Positions 17,569 to 24,934 of a DNA stretch of 64,000 nucleotides are shown here, piece by piece. Numbering within the stretch: the stretch's first letter is position 1; each line of letters opens with the position of its first letter. A program made the translations under genes and the position numbers. The stretch comes from Rheinheimera riviphila (GTDB taxonomy: Bacteria > Pseudomonadota > Gammaproteobacteria > Enterobacterales > Alteromonadaceae), in contig NZ_SACS01000012.1 in the NCBI RefSeq assembly GCF_004005945.1, positions 1 through 64,000 on the forward strand. Reading direction: 5' to 3'. The notes below the pieces were generated by a model that was not told where the DNA came from, did no database searches, and saw only the letters and a program-made list of their open reading frames with translations.

Positions 17569-17655
17569 GGTTAACTTCTCACAGGTGAAATTCATGAAAG
17601 AATGCAACAGAATTTGCGTCTTGCGGGTTTTGTCCATTTTATTAAGTTGTTAGGT
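17569..17655 (+). repeat. Degenerate attC-like site before the first lipoprotein cassette
   Basis: GGTTAACTT at the left and AAGTTGTTAGGT at the right form an imperfect long-range pairing over 87 bp; the right end contains GTTAGGT, a good attC R' match (GTTRRRY). The lipoprotein gene starts 36 bp after it. The inner stem is poor, so this is tentative. Confidence 0.33.
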
Positions 17656-17691
17656 TTTTTAGAGTAACTACTATTTAGCAAGGACTAAAGG

Positions 17692-18072
17692 ATGAAGCAA
17701 AAACTCACCTTATTTTTTACAGTATTACTCATGTGTAGTTGTGCTATTGGTAACGTACCATTTGCTAAAAGATTGGATGGTGAAGTTGGCACAAAAGCTA
17801 CAATTTTAGATCCTACTCGCTATGGCAATTCTGGTGATCTTATAAGAGCAGATTATTTAGTCTCAGGTGAAGGTTTCACGCACATCACAATAAATGGAAA
17901 TGGTGACATCATTCAGCATTGGTTTTTAAGTGAAGTTTTACCTACTCACAGTATCAAAGAATGGGTAGGTAAATGTAAAATTTATTATGTAGTAGATTCG
18001 AAAACTAACATCATAAAAAATTGGGGCTATGATAAAGATTCAAACCCAGAAAGCTGCAGAGATTGGCTTTAG
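17692..18072 (+). CDS. Cassette-encoded small lipoprotein, unknown function
   Basis: 126 residues with a lipoprotein signal (MKQKLTLFFTVLLMCSCAIG; lipid-modified Cys about residue 17) and a small soluble domain ending ESCRDWL. A second and third Cys (GKCKIYY, ESCRDW) could form a disulfide. Strong RBS: AAGGACTAAAGG directly before the ATG. It is AT-richer than flanking chromosomal genes, and a well-formed attC lies 13 bp after the stop, so it is a typical integron cassette gene. No family recognised. Confidence 0.75.
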   Translation: MKQKLTLFFTVLLMCSCAIGNVPFAKRLDGEVGTKATILDPTRYGNSGDLIRADYLVSGEGFTHITINGNGDIIQHWFLSEVLPTHSIKEWVGKCKIYYVVDSKTNIIKNWGYDKDSNPESCRDWL

Positions 18073-18085
18073 TGATTAAAGTTAA

Positions 18086-18160
18086 ACCTAACAATCCGCA
18101 GCACAACGTGGCTACGCCACTCGGACGCGCTAACGCGCGCCCGTGTGCGGGTCGTTAGCT
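18086..18160 (+). repeat. Integron attC recombination site
   Basis: 75 bp bounded by R'' ACCTAAC (18086-18092, perfect RYYYAAC) and R' GTTAGCT (18154-18160). The inner arms CCGCAGCACAACG and CGTGTGCGG pair with one unpaired G, the extrahelical base that orients attC recognition, and a central palindrome GTGGCTACGCCAC fills the loop. Crossover would be between G and TT of R'. Confidence 0.82.
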
Positions 18161-18188
18161 TAATTTTTATCGAGATTGACATTGAAAT

Positions 18189-19412
18189 ATGCAGTTACCA
18201 AAATTTCTAATCGATTTTTTCATCTACTTAAATGATTTGGAGAATGAGTCTTTAAAGAGAATATTTGAAGGCGATTTTTTTGATATCGGTGGGGTTACAA
18301 TCCTATGTCAAAAGTTCGTTGAAAACAATGAGGTTTTAATAAGGAAAGTGTTACCTTTTTTTAAAAATTTCTTGGAAAATGAAGATAACCAGAGATTACT
18401 GCTGTTCGTTAAAAAAGAATCAATAAATAATGAACTGAGCGTCCTATATCAAAAGCTAGAAAAGCAACCTGGTAAATATTACGAATATCAGATTGAGCAT
18501 AAAGAAAAAGAACTCTCAATGTTATCTATAAAATCATTAAGAAAAGATGCCTTTTCAATATTTGACGAGGTTCTTAGTGAAATTGAAAGCATAAAGGATA
18601 ACCCTGACACGCTTACCGCCGAAAATTATTTCTATTTTAGTGCGTTAGATATTCTTTATGAAAAATTTAAATGCGATAAGGCGGTGGAAAGAAAGTATAC
18701 AAAAACAAACAAGCATGACAATAAACTTTATAAATATTATGCATCTCTTGATATAAATATAATTTCTGAAGATCGCCAGTTCCACAAATATGATTTGTTG
18801 TCAATTGATGATTATGAGCAGTTAGTCATTGGGTTTCCATCCAGAATCTTTGATAAAGAAAACAATGTTCAGTTCTTACTAGACATTCCAGAACGTTTGT
18901 TGAGTGTTTTTAGAGCACTAATGGACTCGTCGGAGATTAAACAGATTTCATTTCTTGTGGAATCTGAAGTGTTTTTTGAAACAAGTGAGCAAATCTTTAT
19001 TCTTCTTGGAAATGAAAGGCCGGAAGAACCTGTCAACCTAGAAAGTTTCCGTAATGACATGAGGGATAACTCTGTAACAAGGCACGTAATAAAAAAACCA
19101 GAGGAGAAGGGTGTCTTTCCATTATATATTTCAGCTGGTTTCTTTATAGAAAATAACGATAGATCTTGGTATTTTATCGATAAGTCCAATATTTATTTAG
19201 AAGAGATAATCGATGATTACGAGGTGCTGGATGACTGCGTTGTAACTCAACTAATTCATGTCGAGTATTACACGAGTGATAGTGGAATATTTATTTCACA
19301 CATTGATCATGAATATATATTTTATTCTTACGACGAGTTTGATAAAAGGCAGAAAGATTTTTCACAAAAGGGAAGCGCGAGGAAAAGAATAAAAACATTC
19401 AAAATTGATTAA
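18189..19412 (+). CDS. Cassette-encoded hypothetical protein, 407 aa
   Basis: 407 residues, very AT-rich, acidic, mostly predicted helical in the first half (many Leu/Lys/Glu segments such as LYQKLEKQPGKYYEYQIEHK) and more beta-like in the second half (YYTSDSGIFISHIDHEYIFYS). No signal peptide, membrane segment or catalytic motif is recognised. The ATG lies 29 bp after one attC and the gene is followed by another, so it is a single-gene cassette. The RBS is weak. Function unknown; integron cassettes of this size are often defence or modification genes, but nothing in the sequence proves that. Confidence 0.7.
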   Translation: MQLPKFLIDFFIYLNDLENESLKRIFEGDFFDIGGVTILCQKFVENNEVLIRKVLPFFKNFLENEDNQRLLLFVKKESINNELSVLYQKLEKQPGKYYEYQIEHKEKELSMLSIKSLRKDAFSIFDEVLSEIESIKDNPDTLTAENYFYFSALDILYEKFKCDKAVERKYTKTNKHDNKLYKYYASLDINIISEDRQFHKYDLLSIDDYEQLVIGFPSRIFDKENNVQFLLDIPERLLSVFRALMDSSEIKQISFLVESEVFFETSEQIFILLGNERPEEPVNLESFRNDMRDNSVTRHVIKKPEEKGVFPLYISAGFFIENNDRSWYFIDKSNIYLEEIIDDYEVLDDCVVTQLIHVEYYTSDSGIFISHIDHEYIFYSYDEFDKRQKDFSQKGSARKRIKTFKID

Positions 19413-19526
19413 TCTAGAATACCTCTTGTTGCAGAAGATAATACATTATTATTGAGCACGATATTGGAGTGCTACTTTGCGAAGCCATATTTACTTAATG
19501 GATTCATTCGTGAGTTAATGGTGAAC

Positions 19527-19612
19527 AGCTAACAAGGCGTTCAAAAACAGTCGCTACGCTCCTTGGAACCTCCAAAGCTTCGCTTTTTCGGCCCTTTAAC
19601 GCAGCGTTAGCG
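19527..19612 (+). repeat. Integron attC recombination site
   Basis: 86 bp with R'' AGCTAAC at 19527-19533 and R' GTTAGCG at 19606-19612. The arm GGCGTTCAAA pairs with TTTAACGC with a single extra C, and the interior contains GCTACGC and AAGCTTCGCTTTTT hairpin segments. This is the large VCR-like style common in marine gammaproteobacterial integrons. Confidence 0.82.
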
Positions 19613-19666
19613 CAAAAATCGCCACATTCAAATCTCGGGTAGACGATTAAAATAAAGGGAATAAAA

Positions 19667-20800
19667 ATGAAAACAATAATATATGGACTACTGCTGCTCA
19701 TACTAGGAAGCCACTGGAGTAGTTGGGCTACAGCGAATCTCCCTGCAGTAAAAGAGCAGGTGATTGATAGTGCTTTACTTGGCGAAAAGCGCGATTTAGT
19801 GATTTACCTGCCAGCGGACTATCAAAATAGTCAGCATCGTTATCCGGTGTTATACCTGACCGATGGCGACATTCAGGGCCCACATACGGCTGGTACGGTA
19901 GATTATCTGGCAAAATTCGAGCAGATGCCGCCGATGATTGTGGTCGGTATTGTCAATCCGCCAGAAACACGTGCCAGAGACCTGACTATAACCCCTTCAG
20001 ACAAGCAAAACCCCAATCAATTGGAAAATGCAGACAGATTTTTAGCCTTTGTCGAAAACGAAGTGATTCCTTTTGTGAAACAACAGTACCGCACTCTGGA
20101 CTATCAAGTTCTGTCTGGTACGTCGCATGGTGGTCAGTTTGCAATCAATGCATTGGTAAAACGACCAGGCTTGTTTCATGGTGTTATCGCCATCAGCCCG
20201 TCTTTATATTGGAATAAAGACCAACTGCTTGGGTTATCTGAGATCGCTTTAAAAAGTCATCGCTTACAAGGGCGTTTTTATGTATCGATGGCCAATGAAG
20301 AATCGACCATGACAGAGTCGTATCAACGATTTGTTGATTTGCTTGCTCGTTACCCATCTGACAAGTTGGTAGTCGCGTCCCAGACTTTTAGCAATGAAAC
20401 TCACAATACGACCGTATTACAAGGGCAGTATGCCGGATTAAAGTATTTGTTTGCCGAATGGCCTATTCAAGAAGATGAGCCTAAAGCTTTGGCTGATTTG
20501 CAGACAAAATTTGCCAGTCGCTCGAAACTTCTCAAAACAGACATCATGATCCCGGAAGATAAAGCCAACGGTTACGCGGGGTGGTTACAATATTTAAATC
20601 GGCAAGATGATGCATTGGCATTGCTGAAGTGGAATCGAGCAAATTATCCTCAATCGTTGAATGCGCATACAGCCTTAATCAAGGCTTATTTACATTTCAA
20701 AATGGCAGAAGATGCCAAAGCAGCACTTAAAGACGCATTGCAGATACTAAATGAGCTTAGTCCTGAACAAAAAGCACAGCTTGAGGCTTTGTTTACTTAG
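19667..20800 (+). CDS. Exported alpha/beta-hydrolase (esterase D/IroE-like) with C-terminal TPR-like tail
   Basis: 377 residues. Signal peptide about 1-23 (MKTIIYGLLLLILGSHWSSWATA). The hydrolase domain has the nucleophile elbow SGTSHGGQFA (Ser) and a C-terminal ETHNTTVLQGQY histidine; this is the putative-esterase family containing IroE and Fes-like enzymes. Residues about 290-377 form helical repeats (GWLQYLNRQDDALALL, ALIKAYLHFKMAEDAKAAL) resembling TPRs. Good context as a cassette: attC on both sides. The substrate is unknown; some relatives cleave siderophore esters. Confidence 0.82.
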   Translation: MKTIIYGLLLLILGSHWSSWATANLPAVKEQVIDSALLGEKRDLVIYLPADYQNSQHRYPVLYLTDGDIQGPHTAGTVDYLAKFEQMPPMIVVGIVNPPETRARDLTITPSDKQNPNQLENADRFLAFVENEVIPFVKQQYRTLDYQVLSGTSHGGQFAINALVKRPGLFHGVIAISPSLYWNKDQLLGLSEIALKSHRLQGRFYVSMANEESTMTESYQRFVDLLARYPSDKLVVASQTFSNETHNTTVLQGQYAGLKYLFAEWPIQEDEPKALADLQTKFASRSKLLKTDIMIPEDKANGYAGWLQYLNRQDDALALLKWNRANYPQSLNAHTALIKAYLHFKMAEDAKAALKDALQILNELSPEQKAQLEALFT

Positions 20801-20820
20801 TATTTATTCGAGCCCAGATG

Positions 20821-20878
20821 CGCTAATAAACGCCAGCATACAGCGCCAGGTTGCTCGCCTGTGTGGCTGGCGTTATAA
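20821..20878 (+). repeat. Integron attC site, short type
   Basis: About 58 bp: left CGCTAATAAACGCCAGC and right GGCTGGCGTTATAA pair almost perfectly over 14-15 bp, with R' GTTATAA at 20872-20878. R'' reads CGCTAAT rather than the consensus ending AAC. The length is that of the classic 59-base element. The next gene starts shortly after. Confidence 0.75.
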
Positions 20879-20903
20879 AAATCTACACCGGAGCAGAAGT
20901 TAT

Positions 20904-21794
20904 ATGGCCAAACAACATATTCAATCACTGAGAACCTTAACGCGTGTGACTTGCATCAGTCTGCGATGCTTGGTGGCTTTTTGCATGTCCGCTAGCATGT
21001 GGAAAAAGGCAATGGTCTGGAAGGTATGTTTCATAGTGGCGTCATGTGCATCGAGTAACAATGTTGTCAGGCAATCGCCGACAGAAATAATTGTAATTGG
21101 AACAACCCACGCAGAAACTGCTGATTACAGCAGTCTTGCACTGGAGCAAATGCTTGGTCGGGTTAGGCCTTCAGTCATTCTCTATGAGGTTGATTCGTCA
21201 TTTTTCGATTCAGACGGGCGTTTAAAGGCTCAATACCGGGATGGGCAGGAAGGCAAGGCTGTTTGGCTGTACCATCTAAACACTGGGGTACCCATTGCGC
21301 CTTACGAAATGGAAGGTCGGAATCAATATTATGAAAAAACAAATTATTTTGCTCGTGAAGCCGCGTTTTCCGAAAAACTTTCAGCTCTTTTTGAACATGG
21401 TCAGCTTACCCCGAAATCTACAGCACAAGTAACAGCAGTATTGGCATCGTTCGAGCTGCGCGATGCATGCAGCAATGCAAAACCAGAATATATTAATTCA
21501 CCGGTGTGCGACGCCATTGTTCGGAAAAAGCACTATTACATGTACGAAGTTTTACGAAGTGTTGCTGAGGAAAATGAGGGCTTGCATGAGTTTACCGACT
21601 TTTTAACGGAAGCCGCTAAATTCTGGAAAATTCGCAATGATGCTATGGCGGCTAATATTATCGCTCACGCCAAAAATCGCCTTGGTCAGCGCATTGTGGT
21701 TATTACCGGATTTGAACACAGGCCGGAGATCCTTGATCGTCTGCATTCTCAAGCCAATGACTTTGGGTACTCAGTTCGGGAATTCCATCTATGA
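20904..21794 (+). CDS. TraB/ChaN-like putative hydrolase domain protein
   Basis: 296 residues from the ATG at 20904. An N-terminal hydrophobic stretch ends in a lipobox-like IVASCASSN about 50 residues in, so the true start may be one of the ATGs at 20997 or 21012 giving a lipoprotein. The domain starts IIVIGTTHAETADYSSLALE with a conserved GTTH histidine, continues VRPSVILYEVDSSFF (Glu) and ends IVVITGFEHRPEILDRL, the pattern of the TraB/GumN/ChaN-EreA superfamily of putative metallo-hydrolases. Cassette-borne: attC before it, attC-like repeat after. Confidence 0.68.
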   Translation: MAKQHIQSLRTLTRVTCISLRCLVAFCMSASMWKKAMVWKVCFIVASCASSNNVVRQSPTEIIVIGTTHAETADYSSLALEQMLGRVRPSVILYEVDSSFFDSDGRLKAQYRDGQEGKAVWLYHLNTGVPIAPYEMEGRNQYYEKTNYFAREAAFSEKLSALFEHGQLTPKSTAQVTAVLASFELRDACSNAKPEYINSPVCDAIVRKKHYYMYEVLRSVAEENEGLHEFTDFLTEAAKFWKIRNDAMAANIIAHAKNRLGQRIVVITGFEHRPEILDRLHSQANDFGYSVREFHL

Positions 21795-21844
21795 GCGCCT
21801 ATGTATTTGCGATGTTTCAAAAGAGCGGTTGTTCTTTAGTGAAG

Positions 21845-21934
21845 ACGTAACCTCTGTAGTGAATTTACCAACATCAAGCCTCGTCATTCGGGGCCTTCTG
21901 TCCCTGCGACACGCGCATGCGCTCAGAGTTAAAT
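21845..21934 (+). repeat. attC-like site (degenerate interior)
   Basis: ACGTAACCTCTG at the left pairs with CAGAGTTAAAT at the right over 90 bp; R' is GTTAAAT at 21928-21934. The inner stem is weak, although a GCGCATGCGC palindrome occurs near the right arm. The next gene starts 18 bp after R', as in the other cassettes. Confidence 0.5.
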
Positions 21935-21952
21935 TTTCAATCGGGTTTTGTG

Positions 21953-22384
21953 ATGAATATTGAGATCGTAGAAAAAGCAGACCACCTCAAGTTGATAGAA
22001 ATCTGGGGGTCCTCGGTCAGAGCAACGCATGACTTTCTGGTTGAAGATGATCTACAAGAGTTAAAGCCATTGATCTTAGAGCAGTATTTTGACGCAGTTG
22101 ATCTAAGGTGCGCTAAAAATGCTCACGGCGAAATTCAAGGTTTTTGCGGCGTCCATAGCGGTAATATTGAGATGTTGTTCATCTCACCTGATGCTCGTGG
22201 AAAAGGAATTGGTGCAATGTTGTCAGCTCATGCTATCAAAGAGCAGGGCGCTTCAAAGGTCGACGTAAATGAACAAAACAGGCAAGCGCTAGGTTTTTAT
22301 CAGCATATTGGCTTTAAAGTGATAGGCCGCTCAACAATTGATAGACAGGGTAAGCCATATCCACTGTTGCATATGGTGCTATAA
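21953..22384 (+). CDS. GNAT N-acetyltransferase, YjaB-like
   Basis: 143 residues from the ATG at 21953. The acetyl-CoA loop is EMLFISPDARGKGIGAMLSAHA (R/Q-x-x-G-x-G/A region RGKGIG), followed by VDVNEQNRQALGFYQHIGFKVIGRS and a C-terminal GKPYPLLHM, strongly like E. coli YjaB. Acceptor substrate unknown. It is a single-gene cassette with a canonical attC 4 bp after its stop. Confidence 0.85.
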   Translation: MNIEIVEKADHLKLIEIWGSSVRATHDFLVEDDLQELKPLILEQYFDAVDLRCAKNAHGEIQGFCGVHSGNIEMLFISPDARGKGIGAMLSAHAIKEQGASKVDVNEQNRQALGFYQHIGFKVIGRSTIDRQGKPYPLLHMVL

Positions 22385-22387
22385 AAA

Positions 22388-22464
22388 ATTTAACAAGGGC
22401 AGGCTCGGCGACGACTTTTCTGTTGCGGTGTTACAACAAAGCCGCGCGCTGGCTGGCGTTAAGA
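22388..22464 (+). repeat. Integron attC site
   Basis: 77 bp, R'' ATTTAAC at 22388-22394 (perfect RYYYAAC) and R' GTTAAGA at 22458-22464. Internal GGGCAGGCTCGGCG and GCCGCGCGCTGGCTGGC give an imperfect GC-rich stem. The following gene starts 14 bp after R'. Confidence 0.68.
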
Positions 22465-22477
22465 GTTAAATGAAGCA

Positions 22478-22996
22478 ATGAATATACGTCTGACCACAAA
22501 AGATGATGAAAGCCGATTAGCTGACTATTACAGTTCCAATGCACAGCACTTCTATCTTTGGGAACCTTTCCGGGAACCTGGCTATTACAGCGAGGCATCG
22601 ATTCAGATTAGGTTGTTTGAATATGAAGAACAACATCGAGTTGGCAGTGCCGCTCATTTTATTGGACTTGATGATGGAAAAGTGATTGCTCATTGTTCTT
22701 TGACGAATATCGTTTACGGCCCTTTCAGGGCATGTTTTATCGGTTATGGAGTTTCAAAAGAATTTGAAGGCACGGGAACTATGAGTAAGTTATGCCTGGC
22801 AGCAATAAAGTATGCTTTTGATGTGCTTGAACTAAATAGAATTATGGCGAATTATATGCCTTGCAATGAACGGTCCTGCCGTTTACTCAAGAAGCTTGGT
22901 TTTTCCGAAGAAGGTCTGGCAAAGAAGTATCTGAAAATTAATGGTTCCTGGGAGGATCATGTCCTCACAGCATTGGTTAATCCTGCAAACGCTTAA
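22478..22996 (+). CDS. GNAT acetyltransferase, RimJ/RimL type (copy 1)
   Basis: 172 residues. RimJ/RimL-like ribosomal-protein-type acetyltransferase: FIGYGVSKEFEGTGTMSKL holds the acetyl-CoA loop and LNRIMANYMPCNERSCRLLKKLGF the typical C-terminal block. It is about three-quarters identical by eye to the cassette gene at 24077-24616, so the two are recent paralogues. The stop codon overlaps a truncated attC. Target unknown. Confidence 0.87.
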   Translation: MNIRLTTKDDESRLADYYSSNAQHFYLWEPFREPGYYSEASIQIRLFEYEEQHRVGSAAHFIGLDDGKVIAHCSLTNIVYGPFRACFIGYGVSKEFEGTGTMSKLCLAAIKYAFDVLELNRIMANYMPCNERSCRLLKKLGFSEEGLAKKYLKINGSWEDHVLTALVNPANA

Positions 22997-23014
22997 CAAG
23001 GCACAGCATTAGGC
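22991..23014 (+). repeat. Truncated attC (stem deleted)
   Basis: GCTTAAC (R'', perfect) overlaps the GNAT stop codon and is followed after only 10 bp by ATTAGGC, one base from the R' consensus GTTAGGC. The whole central hairpin is missing, so the site should be unable to fold and recombine, locking the two adjacent cassettes together. Confidence 0.55.
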
Positions 23015-23023
23015 AATAAAACT

Positions 23024-23527
23024 ATGGTCGTCAGACACTTTTTTCATAATTTATTCGCTGCACAAACCAGAAGCAAAATGACGATGATCATGATTGCCTC
23101 TGTTGCAATGTTGGTTTCAGCTTGTTCAATTCATGAGAGTAAAAATATGGTACAGAAACCGAACCCGGCGATGTATTTTGAAATTCCGGTAACCGACATG
23201 ACGCGAGCCATGGCGTTCTACGAAAAAGTCTTTGGTTTTGATTTTCAACTCGAACAGATCCATCACAATCAGATGGCGCTCATGCATTTTGACCTTAATG
23301 GATCTGGGATTAGCGGCGCATTAGCAATGGGCGAGATCTACAAACCATCACTACATGGCACGCTGATCTACTTACATGCTGAAAGTATCGACAGCACGCT
23401 GACCAGCGCGCAACTGGCTGGTGCAAAAGTACTTTTCCCTAAAACTAAGGCGGGTGAGTATGCTTATGTTGCTGAAATCGAAGATAGCGAAGGTAACCGA
23501 ATCGGCCTCATTGAGCCATTGCCTTGA
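23024..23527 (+). CDS. Glyoxalase/bleomycin-resistance (VOC) domain protein with lipoprotein-like N-terminus
   Basis: 167 residues. The VOC domain runs from about residue 45 (AMYFEIPVTDMTRAMAFYEKVFGFDF) to the end (AEIEDSEGNRIGLIEP). Upstream lies MTMIMIASVAMLVSACSIHES, which looks like a lipoprotein signal with the modified Cys about residue 34 counting from 23024; the in-frame ATG at 23078 would be a natural lipoprotein start, and the ATG at 23147 gives the bare domain. VOC proteins are usually cytoplasmic, so an exported form is unusual. Substrate unknown. Confidence 0.8.
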   Translation: MVVRHFFHNLFAAQTRSKMTMIMIASVAMLVSACSIHESKNMVQKPNPAMYFEIPVTDMTRAMAFYEKVFGFDFQLEQIHHNQMALMHFDLNGSGISGALAMGEIYKPSLHGTLIYLHAESIDSTLTSAQLAGAKVLFPKTKAGEYAYVAEIEDSEGNRIGLIEPLP

Positions 23528-23608
23528 ATCGTAACGCAAAGATACGTAAAAAATAACTATTGTCGCCAGTAAAAGAACTTGCTGTGACGTCGCAAACAAG
23601 GATACAAA

Positions 23609-23872
23609 ATGGACTTTAATTTTAGTAATTTCAATCCGGATCAAATCATGACTTTTGGCCTTACCTGGACTGTTCTGCCAATGATCGGGGTACTTTTGGT
23701 ACATCTTGGTTTTGGAGCCGCTGTATTTAACGACGCCAACAGACTGCAGAAAGAGCATGGCGCTTTGGTATTTGTGAATTCTTGGTTATGGGCGTTAGCG
23801 GTTGTCGTTGGCGGAGTATTTGTAGCTTTAGCTTATTGGGTTATGCATCATTCTACACTTGCTAAGCATTAG
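23609..23872 (+). CDS. Small two-helix membrane protein
   Basis: 87 residues with two membrane segments (about 17-38, LTWTVLPMIGVLLVHLGFGAAV, and 55-80, VNSWLWALAVVVGGVFVALAYW) separated by a short charged loop FNDANRLQKEHG. Good RBS (AAGGATACAAA before ATG). No attC is seen between it and the VOC gene, so they may share one cassette. Function unknown. Confidence 0.72.
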   Translation: MDFNFSNFNPDQIMTFGLTWTVLPMIGVLLVHLGFGAAVFNDANRLQKEHGALVFVNSWLWALAVVVGGVFVALAYWVMHHSTLAKH

Positions 23873-23885
23873 ATTGTATTTATAA

Positions 23886-23966
23886 AACTCAGGAATTTCG
23901 AGTTGGTCATACAATGGATATGATGGTTTCGATCCTGATGCATTTATCGAGCACTAAACCTGAGTT
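23886..23966 (+). repeat. attC-like long-range inverted repeat
   Basis: AACTCAGG at 23886-23893 and CCTGAGTT at 23959-23966 are perfectly complementary, flanked by ATAAAAC and GTTATTT at the positions of R'' and R'. Interior pairing is limited. Position after the small membrane gene fits a decayed attC; it could alternatively be a simple hairpin. Confidence 0.4.
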
Positions 23967-24013
23967 ATTTAAACCGTGATTTTTGATCGCTTCAGTAATT
24001 CTCCATATCAGCA

Positions 24014-24060
24014 GCGCCATCAACACACTTCGGTGTGGCTTGGCGGCGCGGCAGTTATTT
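24014..24060 (+). repeat. Hairpin with attC-like right end before second GNAT gene
   Basis: GCGCC ... CACAC-TTCG-GTGTG ... GGCGC forms a strong hairpin with a TTCG loop, followed by GTTATTT at 24054-24060. The GNAT start is 16 bp further, the usual R'-to-gene distance in this region, but no convincing R'' was found. Confidence 0.4.
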
Positions 24061-24076
24061 CGGATTTGGTAAAATA

Positions 24077-24616
24077 ATGAACATACGCCTGATCACAAAA
24101 GACGATGCGCGACAGCTGGCTGACTACTACAGTACCAATGCGCATCATTTTCATCTTTCGGAACCTATTCGGGCAACTGATTATTACAGTGCAGCGTCGC
24201 TTCAGGCGCGATTGTCTGAATACGAGGAACAACATCGGCTTGGCAGTGCAGCCCATTTTATCGGGCTCGATGATGGCAGGGTGATTGCGCATTGTTCTTT
24301 AACAAATATCGTCTACGGCGCTTTTCGGGCATGTTTTATTGGTTATGGCGTGTCAAAAGACTTTGAAGGCACCGGAGCCATGCGCAAGTTATGTCAGGCG
24401 GCAATTCTATATGCGTTTGAGGAGCTCGAATTAAACAGAGTGATGGCGAATTATATGCCGTGCAATACGCGGTCAGGGAATTTGCTGCAGAAGCTCGGCT
24501 TTGCCAAAGAGGGGTTGGCAAAGAAGTATTTGAAAATTAATGGCTGCTGGGAAGATCATGTACTCACGTCCTTGGTCAATCCGGCGAATTTGGAACAAGA
24601 CGCTTTGAACGGATGA
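24077..24616 (+). CDS. GNAT acetyltransferase, RimJ/RimL type (copy 2)
   Basis: 179 residues from the ATG at 24077 (MNIRLITKDDARQ), chosen by alignment with its paralogue at 22478 and by the preceding attC-like end. It shares long identical runs with copy 1 (for example SAAHFIGLDDG and HCSLTNIVYG, and AKKYLKING) and has a short extra C-terminus. Same family and unknown target. Duplicated cassettes within one array are common and usually reflect separate captures or recombination. Confidence 0.87.
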   Translation: MNIRLITKDDARQLADYYSTNAHHFHLSEPIRATDYYSAASLQARLSEYEEQHRLGSAAHFIGLDDGRVIAHCSLTNIVYGAFRACFIGYGVSKDFEGTGAMRKLCQAAILYAFEELELNRVMANYMPCNTRSGNLLQKLGFAKEGLAKKYLKINGCWEDHVLTSLVNPANLEQDALNG

Positions 24617-24667
24617 TTTAATCTATGCTGTTAACTTGTCACAAAATTTGTTACAAGGCGACCTAAA

Positions 24668-24890
24668 ATGTCTGACACCCATCTCTTTCGCAACGTCCTA
24701 ACCGCCTATGCAGAGGCCGTTCTCAGCAAGGATGTTGACACATTCGCTGCACTTTATGCTGACGATATCCATGTGTTTGACATGTGGGGGAGCACGTCGT
24801 TGCGTGGCCTGCCAGCTGGTGGGTGATTGGTTTTTGTCGTTAGGATATGCGCACTCACAACCTGCTTTAAAACGACCCTGTTCCAGATAA
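24668..24890 (+). pseudogene. Truncated SnoaL/NTF2-like protein
   Basis: An ATG at 24668 opens 52 codons (MSDTHLFRNVLTAYAEAVLS...ALYADDIHVFDMWGSTSLRG) then meets TGA at 24824-24826. This is the N-terminal half of an NTF2-like/DUF4440 domain, usually about 125 residues. Another frame continues with VGDWFLSLGYAHS up to 24890, resembling the next conserved block, so a frameshift or deletion has broken it. It closes the accessory block. Confidence 0.65.
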
Positions 24891-24922
24891 AACAAAGCCC
24901 GGCGCGAGCCAGGCTTTGTTTT
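24889..24922. terminator. Bidirectional intrinsic terminator
   Basis: Perfect 11-bp inverted repeat AAAACAAAGCC / GGCTTTGTTTT with a 12-nt loop. It separates the + strand accessory block from the convergent NhaC-type gene and has T-runs on both sides. Confidence 0.85.
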
Positions 24923-24934
24923 AATTCGCCGATG

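Noticed and set aside
18105-18160. The GC-rich hairpins after cassette genes as ordinary terminators
   Set aside because: No T-tract follows them, and the R''/R' ends with an extrahelical base fit attC better.
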